NCBI RefSeq assembly: GCF_002980575.1
Contig: NZ_PVBS01000001.1
Span: 1,550,001 to 1,614,000 of the forward strand
Reading direction: 5' to 3'
DNA: 64,000 nucleotides
From: Sphingobacterium gobiense
GTDB taxonomy: Bacteria > Bacteroidota > Bacteroidia > Sphingobacteriales > Sphingobacteriaceae
The translations under genes were made by a program, and so were the position numbers. Of the stretch, positions 7,640 through 14,990 are shown piece after piece; within the stretch, counting starts at the first letter, position 1, and every line of letters starts with the position of its first letter. The notes under the pieces were generated by a model. It was not told where the DNA came from and made no database searches. It was given only the letters and a program-made list of their open reading frames with translations.

Positions 7640-9571
7640 TTAACCTGTACTATTTTCAATGTCCGCATTGGAACTCCGTCTCGGACACCGCAAAGACACT
7701 AAATAAACGGTCAATACCGCCAATGGAAAAGAAATCAATGCGGGGTTTTCCAGTTGATGTATTGCACTTTCTGGGTCTAGCCCGTATTTGTCCCACATTG
7801 TGGGCGATGTGAGAATAATTATTAGTGAGGATACAATCCCCACTATGATCGACGCCGCGATTCCTGTTTCCGAAGTTTTTTTCCAAAAAAGCAAGAACAG
7901 AATAGCCGGTAAGTTAGCTGATGCAGCGATGGCAAACGCCCACCCAACCAAAAAAGATACATTTATTCCCTTAAAAGCCATGCCAAGTAAGATCGCAAAG
8001 ATCCCAACAACAAAAGCAGCAATCTTTCCAAGTTTAACTTTTCTATCGTCGCTCAAATTTTTCTTTAGATACACATCAATAAAATCATGCGCTATCGCTC
8101 CTGAGGAAGCTACAATCAATCCCGCAACGGTGCCTAGCACGGTTGCGAATGCTACCGCTGATATAATCGAGAACAATACTGCACCGAATGCGCGTGCTAA
8201 CAGTGGTGCTGCCATATTGCTAGATTCCAGATCTAAAACGCCATTCACAGCCGACCCCAGTCCCATAAACAGGGTAAGGATATAAAAGCCTCCAATAGCA
8301 GCTATCGCTAGAATAGTTGATTTCCGCGCATCACGTGGTGTTTTGACGGTATAATAACGAATCAAGATATGTGGTAGGGCGGCCGTTCCTAAGAACAACG
8401 CTAACATTAAGGATATGAAATCCAATTTACTCCATAAGTTGGCATCGCGACCAATTTTATATTTAAGACCGGGAAGCATAAAAGAAGCGCCCGCTGTAGG
8501 CTCCTGATAGTACAGTGACACTTGATCTGCTCCATCTGGAAATTTTACTTGCAGAAACCGCACAATCTCACTCTTTTGCAGCGTCGATAAGAACTCGAAT
8601 GGACTAAGGGGTCCGGTTTGTTCCACTTCTCGCCCATTGACCACAATCTTGCTCATGTGTCCTACCTGATAAAAACGACGGTTTTCCTTGGGTTCTCCGT
8701 TATATAATGTCTGCCCATTGGCCTGCTGCGTTACGGTTAGCGCCTCTTTCAATAAAGAGCTATCATGACCTCGCTCCCAGTCAAACCACCGTTCAATCCC
8801 ATTTTGTGAAAGCTTAACAAATGTTTTATCTCCAATGACTTGCTGCGCAATGACATTCCAATCCGGCACGGCCACCACTTTATCATCTTCCACTTGTGGT
8901 GTAAGTTCCATAAAGGTATAGTGGCTGCTATTACCTTTGAAGTCCGGTGTTAATGTGAGCCCATTTTTCAATATGAAAAACGTAAGCACCAACGAAAGTA
9001 CAATAAGTAAGCCTCCCTTTAAAAACTGCACATAAGTCGTTGAAGCCATTCCTGCGCTAGCTACAATGACAATTACAATAGCGCCGACCAACAACACACC
9101 TGCCCAATGTGGCATACCAAGCAGAGGCATCACCAAATCACCAGCGCCTACCATTTGCGGAATGAGATAAAATACCGATACAATCAACGTACTTACAGAT
9201 GCTGATAACGTTATCGCACGCGAATTAAATTTGGCGTTGAGGGCGTCGGTAAATGTGTATTTCCCTAAGCGCTTGAATGGCTCTGCTATGAGAAATAAAG
9301 CAACAATCCATCCCCCTAGAAAACCAATTGCGTACAAAAAACCATCAAAGCCAGACACAGCGATCATCCCACATATTCCAAGAAAAGAGGCTGCAGATAA
9401 ATAATCACCTGCAAAAGCAATTCCATTGACTCCCCAATGAATCTGTCCTCCTGCAGCATAATAAGAAGAGGATGAACGTGTCTTCCTTCCAAAATAGAAG
9501 GAAAGACCTATTACTAATCCGACAAAAATAAAGAAGAATACAAGCGCGGTATACGAAATCTCATAAATCAT
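7640..9571 (-). CDS. actP: Sodium:solute symporter, ActP-like (acetate/monocarboxylate)
   Basis: SSS-family membrane transporter, probably for acetate or another short carboxylate with Na+. The N-terminal YAAGGQIHWGVNGIAFAGDYLSAASFLG is the ActP hallmark, and the ATG overlaps the stop of a DUF485 gene by 4 nt, the usual yjcH-actP pairing. At 643 residues it is about 90 longer than E. coli ActP; the excess is mainly a hydrophilic stretch at about residues 210-375, between an N-terminal block of membrane helices and ALPHILIRYYTVKTPRDARKS. That inserted loop is the oddest part and may be an extracytoplasmic or regulatory domain. A LytS/LytTR two-component pair lies just upstream. The substrate is inferred. 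Confidence 0.85.
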   Translation of the reverse strand: MIYEISYTALVFFFIFVGLVIGLSFYFGRKTRSSSSYYAAGGQIHWGVNGIAFAGDYLSAASFLGICGMIAVSGFDGFLYAIGFLGGWIVALFLIAEPFKRLGKYTFTDALNAKFNSRAITLSASVSTLIVSVFYLIPQMVGAGDLVMPLLGMPHWAGVLLVGAIVIVIVASAGMASTTYVQFLKGGLLIVLSLVLTFFILKNGLTLTPDFKGNSSHYTFMELTPQVEDDKVVAVPDWNVIAQQVIGDKTFVKLSQNGIERWFDWERGHDSSLLKEALTVTQQANGQTLYNGEPKENRRFYQVGHMSKIVVNGREVEQTGPLSPFEFLSTLQKSEIVRFLQVKFPDGADQVSLYYQEPTAGASFMLPGLKYKIGRDANLWSKLDFISLMLALFLGTAALPHILIRYYTVKTPRDARKSTILAIAAIGGFYILTLFMGLGSAVNGVLDLESSNMAAPLLARAFGAVLFSIISAVAFATVLGTVAGLIVASSGAIAHDFIDVYLKKNLSDDRKVKLGKIAAFVVGIFAILLGMAFKGINVSFLVGWAFAIAASANLPAILFLLFWKKTSETGIAASIIVGIVSSLIIILTSPTMWDKYGLDPESAIHQLENPALISFPLAVLTVYLVSLRCPRRSSNADIENSTG

Positions 9572-9870
9572 GCAGTACCCCTCTCTTTCATTTCATTTGC
9601 TTGTTCGGTATCGGCCTCATCTTCGTATTTTGTACAATAATAATTATATAACACACCGAGAATAACGGCAAATACAATGAGACCAATTCCATAGGCTAAG
9701 GCCAAGTTAAGCCCCCCGAATATTTGAATAGCTAATAATTCATACTGAAATACACCTATCAGTACAAAACCTGCATAGAAAACAAGATAAATGAAAAATA
9801 AGCGTATGCCTAAGCTAGATTTTCGCTTGGTCAGACTTTCTTTTTCTGTAGACGTGTTATTAACGTGCAT
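9568..9870 (-). CDS. DUF485 family small membrane protein (ActP partner)
   Basis: 100 residues from ATG 9870 (MHVNNTSTEKES). A short hydrophilic N-terminus is followed by two membrane helices (about residues 22-45 and 55-80, ending YNYYCTKYEDEAD). DUF485 proteins (YjcH) are encoded with ActP symporters; the ATGA overlap with actP indicates translational coupling. The frame is open to 9945, but that stretch holds a strong leader hairpin and begins at the promoter box, so I place the start at 9870. The role in transport is not established. Confidence 0.85.
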   Translation of the reverse strand: MHVNNTSTEKESLTKRKSSLGIRLFFIYLVFYAGFVLIGVFQYELLAIQIFGGLNLALAYGIGLIVFAVILGVLYNYYCTKYEDEADTEQANEMKERGTA

Positions 9871-9901
9871 AATATTTTTTTGGAACGGTTTATGAATTGA
9901 A

Positions 9902-9935
9902 ACATCGGCAGCATAGATAAGTAAGCCGCCGATGT
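9902..9935 (-). promoter_or_regulatory. Strong hairpin in the DUF485-actP leader
   Basis: On the minus strand ACATCGGCGGC pairs with GCTGCCGATGT (11 bp, one G-U) around a 12-nt loop. It sits between the -7 box (9943-9950) and the ATG (9870) and is not followed by a T-run, so it is not a simple terminator. It could affect mRNA stability or translation, or bind a regulator. Confidence 0.6.
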
Positions 9936-9942
9936 ACGTAAA

Positions 9943-9950
9943 CAAATGTA
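9943..9950 (-). promoter_or_regulatory. -7 promoter box (TACATTTG) for DUF485-actP
   Basis: Exact TAnnTTTG on the minus strand, about 73 nt before the DUF485 ATG and after the end of the response-regulator gene, so the transporter pair has its own promoter. Confidence 0.5.
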
Positions 9951-10010
9951 ACCAAAAATGGGAAAAGTTTATATTTTTTTATTTTTTTAAAGATGTAGGA
10001 CATCTACATT

Positions 10011-10748
10011 TTAAATTTTAGGTTTTTCCGAGGGGTAGTAAGCATTCACAAAATCGTCTAAGTATTCGGCGCCGATCGATAGCGGAGCATCATAATCCAA
10101 CAGATAAAACTGTCTCATTGCGCGGGAAAATTTCATGACTCGGTGGATGTTAACGACATAACTTCGGTGTGCTTGGATAAAAATGTTGCGTGGTAATATG
10201 GACAACAATTCTCTCAGCGTAGTACGCGCTTTTATTTCCCGTTTGTCCGACAGGTGGAAACAGACATAATTCTTGTCGCTTTTTACTAAACTAACTTCTG
10301 TGAAGACGATTTTTGCATCAAACCCCTCCCTTACGTCCTTCACAAACATAAAATCTCTTCCTGCATCCTCTGTATTCATCACTTTGGAGATAACACGATT
10401 TATTGCTTCTGCTAGACGAGCATAATCCACAGGTTTGGGAATACAATCGTCTACCTGTATATCAAATGCGTCCATGGCGCGTTCAGCATAAGCAGTTATC
10501 AAAATTACCGCGGGACGAGGCTCAATAGACTTGATTAGTGAGATGCCGTCGAATCCTTCCATAACAATATCCGATACCAGAATATCCACGGGATTATTTC
10601 GGATGTAATGGAGAGCTCGGATACTGTCGGTCTCCGTCCCAACCACCACCAAACGGCTATCTGTCTGAAAATAAGCATACAAAACCCCTAACATGGCTGG
10701 GTCATCATCCAAAAGAAACACACGCAATCTTGCGCTAGGCTGACCCAT
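10011..10748 (-). CDS. LytTR-family response regulator
   Basis: Cytosolic regulator of 245 residues. Residues 1-125 are a receiver domain (acidic pocket LLDDD near 15, phospho-acceptor Asp near residue 60 in ILVSDIVM, and conserved Lys in IPKPVDY). Residues about 140-240 are a LytTR DNA-binding domain (EVSLVKSDKNYVCFHL.., then RNIFIQAHRSYVVNIHRV). It overlaps the 3' end of the kinase gene by 14 nt if ATG 10748 is used; a GTG at 10754 is a second possibility. A small hairpin follows the stop at about 9991-10005. Possible targets are the actP operon downstream or its own operon upstream; no binding site could be assigned. Confidence 0.93.
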   Translation of the reverse strand: MGQPSARLRVFLLDDDPAMLGVLYAYFQTDSRLVVVGTETDSIRALHYIRNNPVDILVSDIVMEGFDGISLIKSIEPRPAVILITAYAERAMDAFDIQVDDCIPKPVDYARLAEAINRVISKVMNTEDAGRDFMFVKDVREGFDAKIVFTEVSLVKSDKNYVCFHLSDKREIKARTTLRELLSILPRNIFIQAHRSYVVNIHRVMKFSRAMRQFYLLDYDAPLSIGAEYLDDFVNAYYPSEKPKI

Positions 10749-11793
10749 GTACACTTTGTTTAATTGTCAATTCTACGAAGAAATATCCTAGACGCTTACC
10801 ATAGCGCAAGTTATATCGCTGTTGTGCTAAAAGATCTAACCGCTCTTGAACATTGGACAACCCTATCCCGCTGCTATCTCGAAATCGTCGTTTACCTTCG
10901 AATTTATTGATAGTAACAAATGTAAACATATTGTCTTCACAGTCTAGCTTTATTTTAATGGAACGTCCTCCACTCTTAACGGAGGCATATTTTAAGACGT
11001 TATCCATAAAACTCAACAATAAAACAGGCGGTACCTTATGTCCTTCCAGTGTTCCCCTCTTCACATACTCCACCACATCATTACTTCCATGTTGGAGGCG
11101 TATAACATCGATCAGACTTTCTACTTGATTTATTTCCTCTCGTAAGCTAATCATTGTGAGCCGGGCTTGTGTTTTTTCATAACTATAACGCTGAACACTT
11201 CCTAATCTGCCCAATGATCGGGCAAACTCCCAATTTCCTTTCAGCGCAAGCTGATTCGCTATCGTCGAAAGAACGTTATATTGAAAATGACCATCTAATA
11301 CAAAACGTAACTGTTGCTCTTTCAGTTCGCTGTTTTCGCTTTGCTGCTGCTTGAGAATAGCGATGAATCGGATGCCCCATATAATCAGCCGAAATAAAAA
11401 GACATGTCCTAACAATTTACAATATTCGACAATTAAAGTAAAAAAAAGATCGCCCCATGTCAATCGATACTCGCTATTGTAGAACACGATACCATACAGC
11501 GGGAACACTTTATAAATCATTAAATAAGTTATGCTCACCAAGGTAGGATAAAATAAGAGCAGCATCAAAAAACAGTATTTCCAAGCACGTCGGGTTGCGC
11601 TGTATGCGACAATAAACCAAACGGTATAAAAAAGTGGAATGTAAAGTAAAAGAAAAGTCGCGGCTGCTAAATATATATTTCCCTCAAATTCGCTTGTGTA
11701 ATTACGCGAAGCGGTTAGCCAATAGTATGCCACCCACCCTAACAGATGGATGAGGACGTAAACAGGAACTTTAAGTTCAGTAATTTTCTTCAT
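10735..11793 (-). CDS. LytS-type sensor histidine kinase (His_kinase family)
   Basis: Membrane sensor of 352 residues with about four N-terminal helices (about 10-26, 40-63, 72-98 and 112-138), no obvious extracytoplasmic domain, a short coiled-coil linker, and a His_kinase/HATPase module. The phospho-acceptor His is H169 in LDGHFQYNVLS. The family consensus there is NPHFLFN, so this H-box is divergent. The N-box (SFMDNVLKYA) and G-box (SSGIGLSNVQERL) are intact, so ATP binding is expected. It is co-transcribed with the LytTR regulator (14-nt overlap) and lies 79 nt downstream of the LpxL-like gene on the same strand, with no -7 box seen in that gap. The stimulus is unknown. Confidence 0.9.
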   Translation of the reverse strand: MKKITELKVPVYVLIHLLGWVAYYWLTASRNYTSEFEGNIYLAAATFLLLYIPLFYTVWFIVAYSATRRAWKYCFLMLLLFYPTLVSITYLMIYKVFPLYGIVFYNSEYRLTWGDLFFTLIVEYCKLLGHVFLFRLIIWGIRFIAILKQQQSENSELKEQQLRFVLDGHFQYNVLSTIANQLALKGNWEFARSLGRLGSVQRYSYEKTQARLTMISLREEINQVESLIDVIRLQHGSNDVVEYVKRGTLEGHKVPPVLLLSFMDNVLKYASVKSGGRSIKIKLDCEDNMFTFVTINKFEGKRRFRDSSGIGLSNVQERLDLLAQQRYNLRYGKRLGYFFVELTIKQSVHGSA

Positions 11794-11872
11794 CGCGGTT
11801 AAATAAGGTAGTGTTTAACATAACTTGAAGCTGCTAACACAAGCATTCTCCCGCTAAAATTACTAAAAAAAA

Positions 11873-12868
11873 TCAATTCTTCATCTGTCTCGTTAAATGT
11901 TTCCACTTACGCATACACAAGAAAGACAATTTTCCAATCTCTTGACAAGTGTATCGAGGACTAATCATCATATAATATCGAGTTCCAACCCGGCAGGGCC
12001 AGTATGACTGATATCGTCTCTTTACTTTGTTTCGTTCCCGTTTCCCAGGCATGGTATGGACATATAGCCACCCCTCCCAAACCTCGGGTTTTGGATAAAC
12101 AACTTCCTGTAAATGGTTGTAAAGTGTCCGGAACACGCGTGATGTATAATGCTTCAATGCTTCTTCGGTATTTGGAGAAATTACAGGGTAGCTTTTATAA
12201 AATGTATCGTCCTGATCGTCCAAAGAAGAGAGAATGGGAAAAATGGGAATGTTCCTTTTATAGGATAGTACAGCCAATCCCTTACGTACAACAAGATTGC
12301 AATTAAAAAACGGCACTTCCTCATTATCCAATTCATCCTTAGTAGGTGCGGCCCCATGGTTCCCATCCATATAAATAACAACGTGGTAGCCGTTTTGTAG
12401 TGCACCTAACATCTTGATGAGACAGTTGCCCGCGTCTGCGTCAATCAGCTGTAATTTGCCAACATCCTTCATTTTTGTATGCTGTGCGAACAGATGTTCG
12501 CCCTGCTCAGCTATAATCTCGCGTGACATAACCACAGCCACGTTTAATCCTTGCATATACATTACACGACTGAGAATACGATACGAGCCCGTGTGAAAGG
12601 TAGTAACGAAACCAGGTCGACCCTTGATCTGCCGAATGTATGACGTCAATTCCGCCAAAACTTCTCGTTTGATCGGCAACGCTTCCGACAATTGATCGTC
12701 CGAGGCGCGATATCTAGAGGTCACTAAACGGCGATAAATATCAGCATAACTGCTTGTATCTATTTGAGGGCAGAACCTATACAGGTTAGCTGCAAACAAT
12801 GCATAAAGCCAAGAGGTTGACGCATCATCTTCGTTTGTCGTGCTTCTTTCCAAAAAATCCATTATCAT
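11873..12868 (-). CDS. Divergent LpxL/HtrB-like acyltransferase-fold protein
   Basis: 331 residues; I recognise only a distant match. The pattern fits the lipid A acyltransferase (LpxL/HtrB) fold: TTFHTGSYRILSRVMYMQGLNVAVV (H92), then GALQNGYHVVIYMDGN, EVPFFNCNLVVRKGLAVLSYKRNIPIFPIL, and a C-terminal helix ending EGWLYVH. The catalytic HX4(D/E) motif reads H-TGSY-R, so the carboxylate is replaced by R97. There is no N-terminal membrane anchor, and a basic C-terminal tail of about 55 residues is extra. It sits 81 nt downstream of a 49-residue peptide gene and upstream of a kinase/regulator pair, all co-oriented. True lipid A acylation seems unlikely; peptide or small-molecule acylation, or a non-catalytic role, is inference. 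ATG 12862 is an alternative start. Confidence 0.6.
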   Translation of the reverse strand: MIMDFLERSTTNEDDASTSWLYALFAANLYRFCPQIDTSSYADIYRRLVTSRYRASDDQLSEALPIKREVLAELTSYIRQIKGRPGFVTTFHTGSYRILSRVMYMQGLNVAVVMSREIIAEQGEHLFAQHTKMKDVGKLQLIDADAGNCLIKMLGALQNGYHVVIYMDGNHGAAPTKDELDNEEVPFFNCNLVVRKGLAVLSYKRNIPIFPILSSLDDQDDTFYKSYPVISPNTEEALKHYTSRVFRTLYNHLQEVVYPKPEVWEGWLYVHTMPGKRERNKVKRRYQSYWPCRVGTRYYMMISPRYTCQEIGKLSFLCMRKWKHLTRQMKN

Positions 12869-12906
12869 GCAAGTTTTTATTGAAAAATTTGAAATTGAGA
12901 GGTTAT

Positions 12907-12939
12907 AAAAAGAAAACCTGACCGCCGAGCCAGGCTTTC
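12907..12939 (-). terminator. Terminator/attenuator between the small peptide gene and the LpxL-like gene
   Basis: On the minus strand GAAAGCCTGGC pairs with GTCAGGTTTTC (11 bp, two G-U) around TCGGCG, followed by TTTTT. It lies 10 nt after the peptide stop and 38 nt before the next ATG, with no clear new promoter between, so downstream expression probably relies on read-through. Confidence 0.75.
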
Positions 12940-12949
12940 TACAGCTAAT

Positions 12950-13099
12950 TTAGATCGTCCTGAAAAAACATTTGGGTTCTTTCCTGGATGATGCTTCAAT
13001 ATCCCAAAATGCGACCATTGTTGGCAAAGCCACCTGCGTTCTACGCCCCGTAAATACTTGTGCCTTAGCCTTACGTAACCATACTTTTAAAATCTTCAT
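12950..13099 (-). CDS. Putative 49-residue peptide, possible precursor or signal peptide
   Basis: ATG 13099 to TAA 12950. The N-terminal part is basic and amphipathic (MKILKVWLRKAKAQVFTGRR), then TQVALPTMVAFWDIEASS, then a tail with one cysteine (KEPKCFFRTI). I do not recognise the family. In favour of being a gene: an ATG behind an A-rich stretch typical of Bacteroidota start sites, an adjacent intrinsic terminator on the same strand, and a co-oriented enzyme/kinase/regulator set directly downstream. Against: it is short, no homologue is known to me, and no exact TAnnTTTG box is nearby. The basic N-terminus followed by a short tail could be a leader/core layout, but no GG or other cleavage motif is evident. 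Confidence 0.5.
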   Translation of the reverse strand: MKILKVWLRKAKAQVFTGRRTQVALPTMVAFWDIEASSRKEPKCFFRTI

Positions 13100-13628
13100 G
13101 TTTTTCAATTTAAGTGTTCATTATTATACCTTCATGCCGCGAGTCAGTTCCCATGCCCGCCCCCGTCCGGATCGGAGTTCCATGAAATTCACCAAAAAAT
13201 TAAGTAAATCTTTTGAAGATAAAGACAGATAGGGATAGCGTAAATTATTTTAGTGATAAAAGTGTGAAAGAATGCGACAAATTAATATGTACCTTAAAAA
13301 TGGCTTTTAGTCACTAATTTAAGAACATTTACTCCCAGTACGACATTCGATTTTCACCCCCAAAAATTAAGCATATGCCCCACGAAATCTGTTTTCTCCG
13401 GTTTTATTTGGCAGTGAACATGTAAATGTACAATTTGGTGATACCATGAAAGAAACCATTCAGTATGTTTCTGATGTCAATACAGCAAAACTGAATTATG
13501 AATTGGAAAGGCATCTTATAGAAACATCTATTCATGGAAGTACACGAGGTCAAGGTGTGGCGTCCGGGCGTAGCCCACCTGACCACTTCCTATTATTTAT
13601 TCAAACTGTAATCGTTTTGAGGTATATA
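13100..13628. other. Gene-poor gap between small peptide gene and metA
   Basis: 529 nt. It holds the upstream region of the peptide gene, including a GC-rich island (about 13140-13185) unlike its AT-rich surroundings, and two 7-of-8 matches to a minus-strand -7 box (13278-13285 and 13361-13368). A 64-codon plus-strand frame (13446-13640) overlaps the end of metA and shows no family or promoter. Nothing else was recognised. Confidence 0.5.
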
Positions 13629-14573
13629 CTATCCTTGTAGCTTGATGTCACCTAAATTTGGAACATCTTTCAAGTCAAATGGAGTTTCTTGATAGACGAA
13701 ATAATTTAGCCAATTGTTGAATAATAAGTTGGCATGGCTTGTCCAACGCACTAACGGCGGATTATCGGGATTATTATCCACATAATAATCAATTGGCATA
13801 ACAATATTTAGTCCTTTTTCCAAGTCTCTTTTATATTCATCATCCAAAGTGAGTGGCGCATATTCAGAATGGCCGGTGAAATAGAATTCGCGCCCTCCTC
13901 TGGAAGAAAGAATAGCAAGACCAGCGTCACGTGACTCGGACAAAATAGAAATCTCTTTCCTATTTGTTACTGATGTTTTTAAAATAGTAGTGTGGCGGCT
14001 GTGGGGAATAAAAAATTCATCATCAAACCCCCTGAACAATGGATGCCGTTTTTCGACAGCCGTATGCTTGAACACACCAAATAATTTCTCCGATAAAGGT
14101 GATTTCTCGACATCATAGAAATGATAAAGTGCCGCCTGTGAAGCCCAACAAATATATAAAGTGGACGTGACGTGCGTTCTTGCCCAGTCAAATATGCTTT
14201 TGATTTCTTCCCAATAGGAAACTGCTTCAAAGTCCATCATCTCCACAGGTGCTCCAGTGATAATCATACCATCGTAGAAATCATCGCGCACTGCACTGAA
14301 TCCTTTATAAAACATTTCCAAATGATCCGCAGGTGTGTTTTTTGATGTATGCGTATCTAGCCGTATAAATTCTATCTCGACTTGTAAGGGGTTATTGGAC
14401 AATAGTCTTATGAAATCCGTTTCCGTCGATATCTTAAGTGGCATCAGATTGAGAATAAGGACACGTAAAGGGCGAATGTCCTGTGCAGCTGCCCTTAAAT
14501 CGCTCATCACAAATATATTTTCTTTTTCCAAAAGTTGAATAGCTGGAAGATTATCTGGTATCTTGACTGGCAT
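13629..14573 (-). CDS. metA: Homoserine O-acetyltransferase, MetA family
   Basis: Activates homoserine for methionine synthesis in the cytosol. 314 residues, class I glutamine-amidotransferase-like fold. The catalytic residues fall at the canonical positions: C142 (YICWASQAA), H235 and E237 (TGHSEYAP). Residue 111 is Glu (ITGAPVE); in characterised MetA enzymes Glu at 111 goes with acetyl-CoA and Gly with succinyl-CoA, so I predict O-acetylhomoserine despite the family name. Its -7 box is 39 nt upstream; the leader is too short for a SAM riboswitch and none was seen. It appears monocistronic. Confidence 0.95.
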   Translation of the reverse strand: MPVKIPDNLPAIQLLEKENIFVMSDLRAAAQDIRPLRVLILNLMPLKISTETDFIRLLSNNPLQVEIEFIRLDTHTSKNTPADHLEMFYKGFSAVRDDFYDGMIITGAPVEMMDFEAVSYWEEIKSIFDWARTHVTSTLYICWASQAALYHFYDVEKSPLSEKLFGVFKHTAVEKRHPLFRGFDDEFFIPHSRHTTILKTSVTNRKEISILSESRDAGLAILSSRGGREFYFTGHSEYAPLTLDDEYKRDLEKGLNIVMPIDYYVDNNPDNPPLVRWTSHANLLFNNWLNYFVYQETPFDLKDVPNLGDIKLQG

Positions 14574-14611
14574 ACTATTTCCCTCGCTTAAGTTGATCTA
14601 AAAACTGACTG

Positions 14612-14619
14612 CAAAAATA
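14612..14619 (-). promoter_or_regulatory. -7 promoter box (TATTTTTG) for metA
   Basis: Exact TAnnTTTG on the minus strand, 38 nt upstream of the metA ATG. Confidence 0.5.
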
Positions 14620-14930
14620 GAAAGAATTAACCGGAAGAAAAAACATCCAGCTGCAAACTCATGTGCAGTAGTTAAACTTCGAAGATTATACGTCCGCAAA
14701 CGTACAGTTTTTGTTCATATTCGAACAATCTGGACACAACAAAGACAGCAACAAACAACTAGTAATGAATACTTTAACCTTTGGAAACGCAATTGAATAA
14801 CTTGAGCCAAAGATATCAACGATAAAGCCACAACGATAATCGGTAAAAAATTCACCGGGCATTACACTGGTTTTACCGAGAAATATCAAATACTGGTCTA
14901 ATTGAAGTTTCGTACTATACAACATGCAGC

Positions 14931-14938
14931 TACCTTTG
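14931..14938 (+). promoter_or_regulatory. -7 promoter box (TACCTTTG) for the 141-residue secreted protein
   Basis: Exact TAnnTTTG, 52 nt upstream of the ATG at 14991, with an A-rich, SD-less leader. Confidence 0.5.
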
Positions 14939-14990
14939 AATCATCAAACTGATCAGAAAAAGGAAAGATAAATATTAAAAACTTAATACA

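Larger units (their letters stand above)
14574..14990. other. Intergenic region between divergent metA and a secreted-protein gene
   Basis: 417 nt. It contains the minus-strand metA promoter box and the plus-strand box at 14931. A 79-codon minus-strand frame (14686-14925) has no recognisable domain and ends well before metA; I do not call it. Confidence 0.5.

Noticed and set aside
7788..8285. 165-codon plus-strand ORF inside actP
   Set aside because: Antisense shadow of a membrane protein gene; Ala/Thr/Ile-rich composition comes from the complementary codons.
9871..9945. N-terminal extension of the DUF485 protein
   Set aside because: This stretch contains the leader hairpin and starts at the -7 box; the inner ATG at 9870 gives the family's normal length.
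12972..13232. 86-codon plus-strand ORF over the small peptide gene
   Set aside because: It is the antisense shadow of the peptide and its upstream region; the terminator and neighbours point to the minus strand.
13446..13640. 64-codon plus-strand ORF between the small peptide gene and metA
   Set aside because: No domain, no exact promoter box, no terminator, and its 3' end overlaps the end of metA on the other strand.
14574..14640. SAM riboswitch upstream of metA
   Set aside because: The leader after the promoter box is under 40 nt and I saw no SAM-I or SAM-II signature.
14686..14925. 79-codon minus-strand ORF upstream of metA
   Set aside because: No recognisable domain, no start-site context, and it ends before the metA promoter; likely chance in a 417-nt gap.
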